A stretch of 64,000 nucleotides of DNA. It comes from Candidatus Melainabacteria bacterium. GTDB lineage: Bacteria; Cyanobacteriota; Vampirovibrionia; Obscuribacterales; Obscuribacteraceae. Below the pieces are notes generated by a model that saw nothing but the letters and a program-made list of their open reading frames with translations, searched no databases and was not told the origin of the DNA. The translations under genes and the position numbers were made by a program. Below, piece after piece: positions 50,268-59,262 of this stretch. Every line of letters starts with the position of its first letter. The first letter of the stretch is position 1. Location of the stretch: assembly GCA_003963305.1 (NCBI GenBank), contig RXJR01000018.1, positions 1 to 64,000 on the forward strand. Direction: 5' to 3'.

Positions 50268-50867
50268 ATGAAAAGAAAGCCGGGAAGTGGGTCAGGAAAA
50301 AACGCAAAGGGCACTAACCCAGGTGCACTAAAGTCGCGCAGTGCGACTGTGAAGCCCACGCAAGCTCAGGATATCCCCGGAAAAATTGTGCCGAGCAAGC
50401 TGGCCGATTATCTTGAGATTATTACGATTGCAGTTTTTCAGGCTGGAACCAGCTGGGCTATGGTGCGAAAAAAATGGCCGAACTTTCGCAAGGCTTTTGC
50501 TGAATTTGACCCGACCGCTGTTTCGAAGTTCGACCAGACTGACATTGATCGCCTTATGCAAGATACAGGTATTCTGCGAAGTGAGAAGAAAATCCGCGGC
50601 ACAATAGACAACGCTTCCGCTCTACTAGCATTAGATTCGAAGTATGGGAGTTTTCAGAGTTACCTGCGTTCTTTCGATGGTTATGACCAGCTCAGTGCCG
50701 ATCTGCAAAAACGTTTTAAATATCTGGGCGAAATGAGTGTTTATTATTTTCTTTTCCGCGTATCCGAAAAAGTGCCACCCTTTGAACCCTGGATTTTGAC
50801 TATTGAAGGCGATCATCCGCGAATGCGCGAGATGGTAGAGAAGGCGGCAGCGGAGGACACTCGTTGA
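50268..50867 (+). CDS. DNA-3-methyladenine glycosylase I-like protein
   Basis: A 199-residue protein. The core LEIITIAVFQAGTSWAMVRKKWPNF..AFAEFDP..VSKF and IDRLMQDTGILRSEKKIRGTIDNA aligns with the Tag family (FxxGQQAGLSWxxVLKKRxNFRxAF; LLxDxGIIRNRxKIxAxIxNA). The helix-hairpin-helix region is present, but the zinc-binding Cys/His ends of E. coli Tag are not evident, and the N-terminus is a Lys/Gly-rich tail. Likely repairs alkylated DNA; activity depends on the retained Glu/Trp. AAAGGA precedes ATG. Convergent with the kinase gene. Confidence 0.8.
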   Translation: MKRKPGSGSGKNAKGTNPGALKSRSATVKPTQAQDIPGKIVPSKLADYLEIITIAVFQAGTSWAMVRKKWPNFRKAFAEFDPTAVSKFDQTDIDRLMQDTGILRSEKKIRGTIDNASALLALDSKYGSFQSYLRSFDGYDQLSADLQKRFKYLGEMSVYYFLFRVSEKVPPFEPWILTIEGDHPRMREMVEKAAAEDTR

Positions 50868-50884
50868 TGGCTTACAGGGCTAAA

Positions 50885-51544
50885 TTAGTTTATGACCACT
50901 ATCCTGTTTGCGCGCGATTTTGTAGATTCGATCAATTTGGCATTCGGTAGATCGGTGCTCTCCATTTTGGCTAGAGCTTCTTCTGCGTTCCGCCCACCCG
51001 CCTGGTGTCTCGCTGTGAGTCTCGGAATAAGTAAGTCTATACTCGAGTCGATGTACCAGATTTCGTCAAATAATTCTGGTAATTCGTTCCACGGAGACTC
51101 GTTCATGAGCAGATAGTTGCCTTCCGAGACAATGATTCTGTGCTGCGGCAGAATTTCTATGCCGTTTTCTATCGACGCCTCGATTGATCTATCGAAAAGT
51201 GGGGCAAAAACTGACTTTGAGCTTTCGTTTCGCAACATTCTGATCAACTCAACATAGCCTGAAGCGTCGAAAGTCGCGGGAATTCCCTTCAGTGGTTTTA
51301 AACCCTTTTCGTCCAGTGTTTCGTTGGAATAGTGATACCCGTCCATAGGAACGACTATTGCAGTCCCCGGTGCTACCGTCTCGTTGATGTGTTCTACAAG
51401 TTGCGCTGAAAAGGTGCTCTTGCCGGACGCTGGTGAGCCTGTCAAACCGAGAAGATATCGACCCTGTTTCTTTGCGCTCAACTGCAAAAGGATCTGCGCA
51501 TAGTGTTGTACGGTTTCAGGGTGAGCGGCGTTCAATTGTTTCAT
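50885..51544 (-). CDS. P-loop kinase, uridine kinase/FrcK-like
   Basis: A 219-residue kinase with Walker A GSPASGKST (residues ~36-44), substrate-side PMDGYHYSNE, and IVSEGNYLLM as the Walker B-like strand. MDGYH and EGNYLL are typical of the YggC/FrcK/uridine-kinase-like family, which phosphorylates sugars or nucleosides. LTARHQAGGRNAEEA is the lid region. Substrate not determined by sequence. It ends 17 bases from the glycosylase gene, convergently. Confidence 0.85.
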   Translation of the reverse strand: MKQLNAAHPETVQHYAQILLQLSAKKQGRYLLGLTGSPASGKSTFSAQLVEHINETVAPGTAIVVPMDGYHYSNETLDEKGLKPLKGIPATFDASGYVELIRMLRNESSKSVFAPLFDRSIEASIENGIEILPQHRIIVSEGNYLLMNESPWNELPELFDEIWYIDSSIDLLIPRLTARHQAGGRNAEEALAKMESTDLPNAKLIESTKSRANRIVVIN

Positions 51545-51553
51545 GATTGAAGA

Positions 51554-52492
51554 CTACGGAGGTCCGTCCAGGTTAGGAGTGAGTGGTGTAAATGTACTAC
51601 TGGACTGCCACTCGACATTGTTAGGAAGAAACAGGTTCAAGCCGAGCCCGCGAAACTGTGATGAAAACACTGATGACCCGCCGTATGGGCTGCCGTAGCC
51701 GAACGGAGAGCTGTAGACCAATGGTGCGCCGAGTCCCAGTCCGCCACCGAGTCCGAGTCCTAAACCGAGCCCTGGGTAAGCAAATGGAGCTCCGAATCCG
51801 AGACCGGGATAGGCAAACGGTCCGCCACCATAACCGAGACCCGGATAACCTAACGGACCTCCGCCTATGCCAAATGGCTGCACTCCATAGCTGAACGGCG
51901 CAGTTGCGCCACCGAATGGCGCGCCCGGAATGCCAAATGGTGCAGCACCGACTACTGGTGCATTGCCGTATCCACCGTAGGGCGAGAAGCCATAAGGAGA
52001 GCCGAAAGGCGAGAAGCCGTATGGAGAGTATCCGAACGGAGAGTATCCGTAGGGGTTGGGCGTGAGTAGATTGAGTCTGAAGTTTCGGCCGAGGTTGATG
52101 CCGATGTTGTTATACGGCGGAGCGACTAGCGGCACGGGCGGCGCAAAGGCGTTGAAAGGCTGCCCGAATGAGTTGAATCCGGGTGTTTGAATGAAGTTGA
52201 TTGGGGGTTCGCTATAAACTTCGAGGTTGCTGAAGTTTTGTCGAACCCCGCCTGGCGCGTCCCGATCGATCATCGGAACGATATGACCCCTGGGGTCTAC
52301 GGGGACACCGACATTCGAAAGATCGATATTGATATTCTTGGGTGGTGTCGCGGGTGGTGTCGGCGTCGTCTCCTCCATAAACGTGTTGCCGGACTCATCT
52401 CTGATATCTTGCCCGGCAGCAAAAGACGGCTGCACCAGCGTATTGAGAGCAAATGACAGCAGTCCGATATAAAGGAGTTTTTTCATTATCAT
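51554..52492 (-). CDS. Exported Gly/Pro/Tyr-rich repeat protein
   Basis: A 312-residue protein with a signal peptide (MKKLLYIGLLSFALNTLVQP, cut near SFAAGQ). The centre is built from GYSPFGYSPYGFSPFG and GLGYGGGPFAYPGLGFG repeats, i.e. glycine-, proline- and aromatic-rich low complexity as in surface or matrix proteins. Its ATG overlaps the TGA of the upstream gene (ATGA, 52489-52492), so the two are translationally coupled. Confidence 0.75.
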   Translation of the reverse strand: MIMKKLLYIGLLSFALNTLVQPSFAAGQDIRDESGNTFMEETTPTPPATPPKNINIDLSNVGVPVDPRGHIVPMIDRDAPGGVRQNFSNLEVYSEPPINFIQTPGFNSFGQPFNAFAPPVPLVAPPYNNIGINLGRNFRLNLLTPNPYGYSPFGYSPYGFSPFGSPYGFSPYGGYGNAPVVGAAPFGIPGAPFGGATAPFSYGVQPFGIGGGPLGYPGLGYGGGPFAYPGLGFGAPFAYPGLGLGLGLGGGLGLGAPLVYSSPFGYGSPYGGSSVFSSQFRGLGLNLFLPNNVEWQSSSTFTPLTPNLDGPP

Positions 52493-53661
52493 TTTGATTG
52501 TGAGGAGGTATCGCCGGTTTCAGTAGCTGATGTTGTGCTGCCTGACGTGGTTGCCGATTCTGCCGTGCCTGCGGTAGTCGTGGATCCGATGCTCGATGGA
52601 GTTGGGGACTCGCTTGTGCCAGTTGAAACATTAGTTGTCGGAGCGGATGTAGTCGAACTGGTTGTATTGGATGTAGTCGAGCCGGTCGTGCTGGATGTTG
52701 TCGAGCCGGTTGTACTGGATGTGGTGGAGCCGGTCGTACTGGATGTGGTCGAACCGGTCGTGCTGGATGTGGTTGAGCCAGTCGTGCTGGATGTGGTCGA
52801 GCCGGTTGTGCTGGATGTAGCACCAGTGCCTGATGTGTTTGTCGAAGCCGTGACGACACCGTTGTTGAAATCGTGCAGTTTCGCAATCAGCGTATTCATC
52901 GGGTCGATTGAGTCTGACGGCAATTTGCAACTGACGGTTTTGGAAATCCCCATTTTGGTGGCTGTCACATCAGCGGTCGCACCTTCAGGGTTATTTGGTT
53001 GCAGGCGGGACTGCACAATCGTCACCCACATTTTGGCGTGCACTTTCAAACCTTTGATGTTGTTCACAGCTATTGACCCATCCGGCTGCTCTAAAACATC
53101 GAATGACACTAACTTGTCCAGACTGAGCTGGTCTACATCATTGTTGTCGATGGTTTTGACGAACTTGTCCGCCAGATTCAGTTGAAAGCGATTTCCTTGA
53201 ACTAGCTTACAAAGTCCAATTTGCTGCACTCCCGACTCTTTGAAAGCGTCGGCAACTTTAGGCGTAAGTTCGCTGAAGTCAATCACCCGGTAAACTTTAG
53301 CGAGCGATGCTAAGTCGTTTGATAATTCGGCATCTTCTGAGCCGTTGGTTTTGTAGTGCTCTTCGGATTTTTTGAAGGCGTCGGCAGCGTCGATGTACTT
53401 TCCATTTTTCTGATAACACTCGCCTAATCTTTTCCAGCTCAATGGCAGGGCGGGATCGCGTTCACCGCAAAACTCAGCTTCGGCAACAGCTTTTAGCCAG
53501 GTCTGCTCAGCTTTGTTGTAGTCGCCGGCATCAAGCGCCTTTTGGCCTGACTGGCTCAATCGTTCCCACTTTGGACACTCCGCATGTGCAGCGGAAAAGC
53601 TTGCTGCTGAAAAGCTCGATGCCAACAGAAAAACACTCAGGGCGGCAACTTTGTTCTTCAT
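52489..53661 (-). CDS. Exported TPR protein with SSTTGSTT tail repeats
   Basis: A 390-residue protein. Signal peptide (cut near HAECP), then two or three TPR-like helix pairs (ALDAGDYNKAEQTWLKAVAEA; YQKNGKYIDAADAFKKSEEH), a ~120-residue beta-rich domain, and a Ser/Thr/Gly tail with seven copies of an eight-residue repeat followed by TSAPTTNVST-type sequence. The tail may be a flexible, possibly glycosylated, surface linker. Coupled to the Gly-rich exported protein downstream. Confidence 0.78.
   Translation of the reverse strand: MKNKVAALSVFLLASSFSAASFSAAHAECPKWERLSQSGQKALDAGDYNKAEQTWLKAVAEAEFCGERDPALPLSWKRLGECYQKNGKYIDAADAFKKSEEHYKTNGSEDAELSNDLASLAKVYRVIDFSELTPKVADAFKESGVQQIGLCKLVQGNRFQLNLADKFVKTIDNNDVDQLSLDKLVSFDVLEQPDGSIAVNNIKGLKVHAKMWVTIVQSRLQPNNPEGATADVTATKMGISKTVSCKLPSDSIDPMNTLIAKLHDFNNGVVTASTNTSGTGATSSTTGSTTSSTTGSTTSSTTGSTTSSTTGSTTSSTTGSTTSSTTGSTTSNTTSSTTSAPTTNVSTGTSESPTPSSIGSTTTAGTAESATTSGSTTSATETGDTSSQSK
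52645..52812. repeat. Seven 24-base coding tandem repeats
   Basis: Consecutive 24-base units from 52645 to 52812 encode the SSTTGSTT-type tail on the minus strand, with synonymous variation between units. Confidence 0.92.
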
Positions 53662-53797
53662 AGGTCCTCTAGTAAGGCGACGGTATTATTAGAATGTCCA
53701 TCTTGAATACCCTGAAGAAAAGCGCTATCTGTTGGATATTCGAGTTCAAGCCAGTATCATATGTGTCAGTATTAATGATAGATCAACCGGTCGGCTG

Positions 53798-55267
53798 ATG
53801 AGAGATTACATTCTTCTTTATATCAATGGAAAGGAACACCGCATACGCGGTGAGGAAGCCTTTATTCCAATAACGGACTATCTGCGCTACAACCAGGGCG
53901 CTTGCGGCACCAAAGTTGTTTGTGCCGAAGGTGATTGCGGCGCATGCACGGCTTTGATCGGGCGTCTTGGCGACGGCGACGGTGCGGTTGATGGAGGTAC
54001 CGATGCTGGTCTTGTGTACCGTGCTATCAATTCGTGCATTCAATTTGTCTACCAGTTGGATTGCACGCATGTGATTACGATCGAAGGCTTGAAGTTGGAC
54101 GAACAGTTGAATGCTGTTCAACAGTCGTTTGTAGATTGTCACGGCGCCCAGTGTGGATACTGTACGCCCGGCTTCATCGTTTCGCTTTGCGGAATGTACA
54201 ACCGACGTTCTCCCGTTGATTTGCAAACAGTCAAAGAGGAATTGACTGGCAATCTTTGCCGATGCACGGGCTATGAGTCAATTATGAAATCGGCGCTTGC
54301 TATTGATGAAGCCAGGTTGTTCAAAGCCGATCAGCAATATCCGCCCGCCGAAATGATTGAAGCTTTTAAAGAACATCGCGGCAGTCCGATATTGATAAAG
54401 GCTGGTGAGAGAACGTTTTGCAACCCCGTCAGCATCAGCGATGCGACCAGATTCAAGGCTGAGCATCCTGGCGCTGTCATCGTATCTGGTGGCACTGATG
54501 TGTCTGTCAATATCAACAAACGCGGCTTCTCCCCGGCGCATGTGTTGTCAACTTCAAATCTGCCTGATTTGACCGAGATCGTTGTGCGAGACAATGTGCT
54601 GGAAGTCGGTGCACGAGCCAGCTTACGCGATCTCGAACTTTTCGTCACCGATTTGATTCCGGAGTTTTTCAAAGTTCTCTCGGTTTTCGGCTCGCCCCAG
54701 ATTCGATGTGCTGGAACGATCGCCGGAAACATTGCCAATGCCTCGCCGATCGGCGATACGCTGCCGTTTTTGTTTGTCGCTGACGCCGAAATCGAAGTCA
54801 CAGGAACCAGCGGCTCTCGACGCATCAAAATGAACGACCTCTACGTAGGCTATAAAACTTTGACGCTGAAAGCCGACGAATTGATTACGAGAATCTTCAT
54901 TCCTGTTCCTGAAAAGTCAGATTCGCTCAAGATCTACAAGGTTTCAAAAAGAGAGCAGCTCGATATTTCTTCTTTCGGCGCCGCCATTCGATTGAAGCGC
55001 GACAACAACAACAAAATTTCAGACGTAAGAATCGCATATGGTGGCATAGCGGCCACGGTCGTGCGTATGAAGAAAACGGAAGCGTTTTTGGAAGGTAAAG
55101 AGTTTGCTCTGAGCACCTTTAAAGAGGCTGGTGCAGTCGCCAGAAGCGAGATTACACCCCTTTCTGATGTGCGCGGTAGCAGCGATTTTAGATATCAACT
55201 TGCAGAAAACATATTGCTCAAGTTCTTTTACGAAACGTCTGATGAGAGGGAATTGGCATGTCTGTAG
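53798..55267 (+). CDS. xdhA: Xanthine dehydrogenase small subunit (2Fe-2S and FAD domains)
   Basis: A 489-residue subunit. Two 2Fe-2S clusters: plant-ferredoxin type (CGTKVVCAEGDCGAC) and the second type (GAQCGYCTPGF...NLCRCTGY). The FAD domain from ~200 includes the VSGGTDVSV and GTIAGNIANASPIGD segments. It passes electrons from the molybdenum subunit to NAD+ or another acceptor in purine breakdown. ATG 53798 matches the usual short N-terminus; an upstream frame to 53732 adds nothing conserved. The large-subunit gene overlaps its last 10 bases. Confidence 0.93.
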   Translation: MRDYILLYINGKEHRIRGEEAFIPITDYLRYNQGACGTKVVCAEGDCGACTALIGRLGDGDGAVDGGTDAGLVYRAINSCIQFVYQLDCTHVITIEGLKLDEQLNAVQQSFVDCHGAQCGYCTPGFIVSLCGMYNRRSPVDLQTVKEELTGNLCRCTGYESIMKSALAIDEARLFKADQQYPPAEMIEAFKEHRGSPILIKAGERTFCNPVSISDATRFKAEHPGAVIVSGGTDVSVNINKRGFSPAHVLSTSNLPDLTEIVVRDNVLEVGARASLRDLELFVTDLIPEFFKVLSVFGSPQIRCAGTIAGNIANASPIGDTLPFLFVADAEIEVTGTSGSRRIKMNDLYVGYKTLTLKADELITRIFIPVPEKSDSLKIYKVSKREQLDISSFGAAIRLKRDNNNKISDVRIAYGGIAATVVRMKKTEAFLEGKEFALSTFKEAGAVARSEITPLSDVRGSSDFRYQLAENILLKFFYETSDERELACL

Positions 55268-57642
55268 TCGGCAAAGATATTCCGCACGATTCTGCTGTCG
55301 GTCACGTCACAGGCGAGTCGATTTATATCGATGACATGCCTTTTCAGAAGAACGAGCTGGTTGTCGATTATGTAGGCAGTCCTGTTGCTTATGGCAAAAT
55401 CAAATCTGTTGATTACAGTGAAGCAGAAAAAATTCCGGGTGTTGTTGGCGTCTATACATACAAAGACCTGGGCGGAATCAACCTTTTCGGACCAATTTTG
55501 CAGGATGAGGTCTTGCTCTGCGAGGATCATTGCTCATTTATTGGTGAGCCAATTGTTGTCATCGCCGCTGAAAACTATCAGGCTTTGAAGTTGGCTAAAA
55601 AGGCGGTCAAGCTCGATATTGAAGAGCTTAAGCCGATTTTGACAATCGATGAGGCTAAAGCGCAGAAAGCATTCATCGACAAGACCTATTCGATCAAGCG
55701 CGGAGACATCGCCACTGCCTTCAAGAACGCAGAACACATCATTGAAGGAACACTGATCACGGGTGGACAGGATCACTTCTCGCTGGAGTCTCAGGCAGCA
55801 ATCGTCTATCCCGGCGAGCACAATCAGATCGTTATCCACTCATCCACTCAGGCACCGAGCGAGGTGCAGCAAGTAGCGGCAAGAGTGCTCGGCTTGCAAC
55901 AAAATCAGGTTGTTTGCATCACCAAGCGCATGGGCGGCGGCTTCGGCGGCAAAGAGACTCAGGCTACGCACCCCGCGGTGATGGCGGGATTGGTAGCGCT
56001 GAAGACGAAGCGACCGGCTCGCATTATTTATTCGATCGACGACGACATGAAGTTCACGGGCAAGCGTCACCCGTTTCAGAACGACTACAAAGTTGCATTC
56101 GATTCAGAAGGAAGAATTCAGGCCCTGGAAGCCTATCTGTACACAGACGGTGGCGCCGCTAACGACCTGTCGACGGCGGTTTTGGGACGCGCCTTGACTC
56201 ATTCAGATAATGCTTATTTTGTTCCGAACATGGAAGTATACGGATATATCTGCAAGACGAATTTTCCGCCAAACACTGCATTCCGCGGCTTTGGTGGTCC
56301 GCAGGGCTGCATATTGATCGAGAACATCATGGAAGAAATAGCTGCCTATCTAGATATGGACGGCTTCGAAGTGCGTTCGAAAAATTGCTATGGCATCAAC
56401 GATCGCAATATCACTCATTACGGTCAGTTGGTGGAAAACAATACGCTGCCCAAAATCTTTGATGAACTGCGTGAGACTTCTGACTACAAGGCTCGCCTGG
56501 AGCAGGTCAGGGAATTCAATGCAAAATCTCGCACACACCTGAAAGGTATTTCCTTTACGGCTGTGAAATTTGGAATCTCTTTCACAAACAAGTTCTTGAA
56601 TCAAGCTAACGCTCTCGTGAACATCTATCTGGACGGCACCATTCAAGTTTCAACCGGTGCGACTGAGATGGGTCAGGGCGTCAACACCAATATTCAACAG
56701 CTCGTGGCCGGCGAGTTTTCCATCGATCATAAAAACGTCATCGTCATGGCGACGTCTACCGAAAAGAACAACAACACGTCTGCGACGGCGGCCTCTTCTG
56801 CGACCGACTTGAATGGCAGCGCGGCGGTAAATGCCTGTCAAAAGCTGAAACAGACTCTCGCTGAGTGCGCGGCAGGATACTTCTCAAGCAAAGAGGTCGG
56901 CATCGGAAATTATCCAGAAAAGATAGTTTTCGAGGATGGTTTTGTTTTCGATTCGCGCAGACCACAAAATCGTCTCACCTTCCCCGAGCTTGTAGTCATG
57001 GCTTATCGTGAGCGCCGCAGTCTTGGTGAGCGTGGTCATTATTTGACTAAAGGTATTGATTTCGATTGGAGTGTTGGGCAGGGAAATCCGTTTCTGTACT
57101 ACACAAATGGATGTGCCGTTTCTGAGGTATTGATCGACCGTTTCACAGGGCAGATGAAAGTCGAACGTGCCGACCTGCTCATGGATGTCGGTAAACCGAT
57201 TAACCCTGGTATTACCCGTGGGCAGATCGTGGGCGCATATGTTCAGGGGCTCGGTTGGGCGAGTATGGAGGAGCTGAAATATACCGATAAAGGCGCTCTT
57301 CTGGCTCATTCGCCTACTACGTACAAGATCCCGAATATCCACGATGTGCCACCAGTTTTGAATGTCGATATTATTGAGAATGACGCCAATACCGTTAACG
57401 TGCGAGGTACCAAGGCTGTTGGTGAGCCGCCTTTCGTGCTTGGCATTTCAGTGTGGACGGCAGTAAAACATGCGCTTTCGTTTGTCTCGAATGACGAGAT
57501 ACCGCGCTTGAATTTGCCTGCCACCAATGAGCAAATACTTTCTCGGTTGACTCATTATCAGAGTCAATCCAAGAACGCGGATCCGAAACAAGGCAAGACG
57601 AAACAACCCAAAAAGGACAGAGCCGCCGCACTGGCGCCCTGA
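55258..57642 (+). CDS. xdhB: Xanthine dehydrogenase molybdopterin-binding large subunit
   Basis: A 794-residue subunit. Molybdopterin motifs: GGGFGGKE, TAFRGFGGPQG, GATEMGQGVNT and GEPPFVLG with the catalytic Glu. QDHFSLE matches the purine-binding Glu region of xanthine oxidases and the Arg in TAFRGFG the second substrate contact, so xanthine or hypoxanthine is the likely substrate rather than an aldehyde. A Lys/Pro-rich tail (~25 residues) is extra. Overlap with xdhA implies coupled translation. Confidence 0.94.
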   Translation: MSVVGKDIPHDSAVGHVTGESIYIDDMPFQKNELVVDYVGSPVAYGKIKSVDYSEAEKIPGVVGVYTYKDLGGINLFGPILQDEVLLCEDHCSFIGEPIVVIAAENYQALKLAKKAVKLDIEELKPILTIDEAKAQKAFIDKTYSIKRGDIATAFKNAEHIIEGTLITGGQDHFSLESQAAIVYPGEHNQIVIHSSTQAPSEVQQVAARVLGLQQNQVVCITKRMGGGFGGKETQATHPAVMAGLVALKTKRPARIIYSIDDDMKFTGKRHPFQNDYKVAFDSEGRIQALEAYLYTDGGAANDLSTAVLGRALTHSDNAYFVPNMEVYGYICKTNFPPNTAFRGFGGPQGCILIENIMEEIAAYLDMDGFEVRSKNCYGINDRNITHYGQLVENNTLPKIFDELRETSDYKARLEQVREFNAKSRTHLKGISFTAVKFGISFTNKFLNQANALVNIYLDGTIQVSTGATEMGQGVNTNIQQLVAGEFSIDHKNVIVMATSTEKNNNTSATAASSATDLNGSAAVNACQKLKQTLAECAAGYFSSKEVGIGNYPEKIVFEDGFVFDSRRPQNRLTFPELVVMAYRERRSLGERGHYLTKGIDFDWSVGQGNPFLYYTNGCAVSEVLIDRFTGQMKVERADLLMDVGKPINPGITRGQIVGAYVQGLGWASMEELKYTDKGALLAHSPTTYKIPNIHDVPPVLNVDIIENDANTVNVRGTKAVGEPPFVLGISVWTAVKHALSFVSNDEIPRLNLPATNEQILSRLTHYQSQSKNADPKQGKTKQPKKDRAAALAP

Positions 57643-57649
57643 TTTTAAC

Positions 57650-58489
57650 TTGATTACCTACTACGAAAAAATGAACGATTTGCTGCTGGAGAATACTCCA
57701 TTCGTCAGCGTGACTGTTGTTGACGCTATCGGTAGCGTGCCTAATGAGATCGGTGCGAAGATGCTCGTTACTGATGAAGGGCTTTACTTTGGCACCATCG
57801 GCGGTGGAAAAGTTGAGACAAAAGCGATTGCTGAAGCACAGAAAATGCTCAAGCCGGAGAATGATCTCAAGCATGACAACAACTCCAGGAGCGCTTTTGC
57901 CAGTTGGGCTCTTGATAAAGATCTGGGCATGACTTGTGGTGGCTCAGTAAAAGTTTTTTTCGAAGCGCACAATACAAATCCCTGGCGTATCACCATATTT
58001 GGTGCTGGTCATTGCGCCAATGCTCTGATAAACATTCTCAAAAATCTTGATTGTCGCATTACTTGCATCGATCCTCGGAAGGAGTGGCTGGACAAGCTGC
58101 CGCAGAGCTCGAAACTGGCGAAAGTTCTTTCGTCTGACATGCCTTCCAAGGTTGATACTATCCACGACGACTCGTTTGTCGTGTTGCTCACCATGGGTCA
58201 TGCGACCGACAAGCCTATCCTTTTGAATCTGCTCAGGCGTTATCCCGGCAAAAAGTTTCCTTACATCGGTGTAATCGGTAGCAAAGCTAAGGCGGCAATT
58301 CTTGTGAAAGATTTAGTTGCCGCGAACATGCCCGCCTCGCATGCCAACCTCTATCACTGCCCGATGGGCTTGCCAATTGGCAGCAATCATCCACAGGAGA
58401 TAGCGATCAGTATCGCTGGGCAGCTTTTGCAAGAAAGAGATAAACTAAGAAAGCCCCCTACCGTAGAGCTAGCAGATTCAGTCAGTTGA
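57650..58489 (+). CDS. xdhC: XdhC-type molybdenum cofactor insertion protein
   Basis: A 279-residue accessory protein that binds Moco, sulfurates it with a desulfurase, and inserts it into XdhB. The N-terminal domain has VTVVDAIGSVPNEIGAKMLV and GTIGGGKVE; the C-terminal Rossmann domain begins ITIFGAGHCANAL and includes YIGVIGSKAKA and PMGLPIG. Start TTG 57650, seven bases after the xdhB stop, gives the usual N-terminal helix; ATG 57671 is an alternative. No Moco-biosynthesis genes adjoin. Confidence 0.9.
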   Translation: MITYYEKMNDLLLENTPFVSVTVVDAIGSVPNEIGAKMLVTDEGLYFGTIGGGKVETKAIAEAQKMLKPENDLKHDNNSRSAFASWALDKDLGMTCGGSVKVFFEAHNTNPWRITIFGAGHCANALINILKNLDCRITCIDPRKEWLDKLPQSSKLAKVLSSDMPSKVDTIHDDSFVVLLTMGHATDKPILLNLLRRYPGKKFPYIGVIGSKAKAAILVKDLVAANMPASHANLYHCPMGLPIGSNHPQEIAISIAGQLLQERDKLRKPPTVELADSVS

Positions 58490-58490
58490 G

Positions 58491-59228
58491 ATGAGCGTTA
58501 GTCTGAAATCGCCGGTGATGATTAGTTCGAACAATAGATTTGTCGCCGCCTTCGTGTTGGCACTTTTGAACCTGCCAGGAATTGGGTTTTGCACACCGTC
58601 GCCGGCAGCGCCCATTGCTGATTCGACTTTTATTCGCGAGGTTGTTCCCAAAAACGCGGCGCAGCTGAAGGCGAAAATCGGTGAGCTGGATGTAATAATT
58701 CAAGCGAATCCGAAAGTAGCGAAGAATTACGCATTGCGTGGCACTGCCTATAACACTCTGGGTGAGCATGGTATGGCACTGTTGGACTATAACCGCGCAA
58801 TCAAGCTGGAGCCAAAGAAACAACAGTGGTACGAGGAGCGTTCGCACGTTTATTTTCGGCTCTTGCGCACTAACGACGCTGTTAACGACCTGACTAAAGC
58901 GCTGGAGCTGGGGCCCGGTTCAGCCAAGATTTATCTGGCTCGAGCTCGTGGATATGAGCTGTTGCACGACTACGCGAAAGCGCTTGCCGATGCTGATAAA
59001 GCAGTGAAAATGGCACCAAAAAATTCGGACGCTTACGTGATGCGCGCCAATTCGAATTCACGTTTGGGCAACATGGAACAGTGTGTTGCTGACTGCACCG
59101 CGGCGATAGCAATCAAGCCGCAGAAGGCTGAAGTTTATTACACGCGCGGAAAAGCTTATGCTCAGCTGCAGAAGAAGGATCAGGCGGATGCTGATCTGCT
59201 GCAAGCTCAGAAGATGGGATTGCAATAA
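58491..59228 (+). CDS. Exported or anchored TPR protein
   Basis: A 245-residue protein. A hydrophobic N-terminal segment (FVAAFVLALLNLPGIGFC, residues ~17-34) serves as signal or anchor; the Cys may be a lipobox-like site (IGFC). Four to five TPR units follow (ALRGTAYNTLGEHGMALLDYNRAIKLEP and four more). The ATG starts one base after the xdhC stop, so it may be translated with the xanthine dehydrogenase operon, though no functional link is evident. Confidence 0.82.
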   Translation: MSVSLKSPVMISSNNRFVAAFVLALLNLPGIGFCTPSPAAPIADSTFIREVVPKNAAQLKAKIGELDVIIQANPKVAKNYALRGTAYNTLGEHGMALLDYNRAIKLEPKKQQWYEERSHVYFRLLRTNDAVNDLTKALELGPGSAKIYLARARGYELLHDYAKALADADKAVKMAPKNSDAYVMRANSNSRLGNMEQCVADCTAAIAIKPQKAEVYYTRGKAYAQLQKKDQADADLLQAQKMGLQ

Positions 59229-59262
59229 CTGCGAATCGGCGATGTTCGTCTAACGCAGTGAA

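Noticed and set aside
52535-53185. Plus-strand frame rich in VVEPVVLDV repeats
   Set aside because: Antisense of the 24-base tandem repeats in the secreted TPR gene, which has a signal peptide on the other strand.
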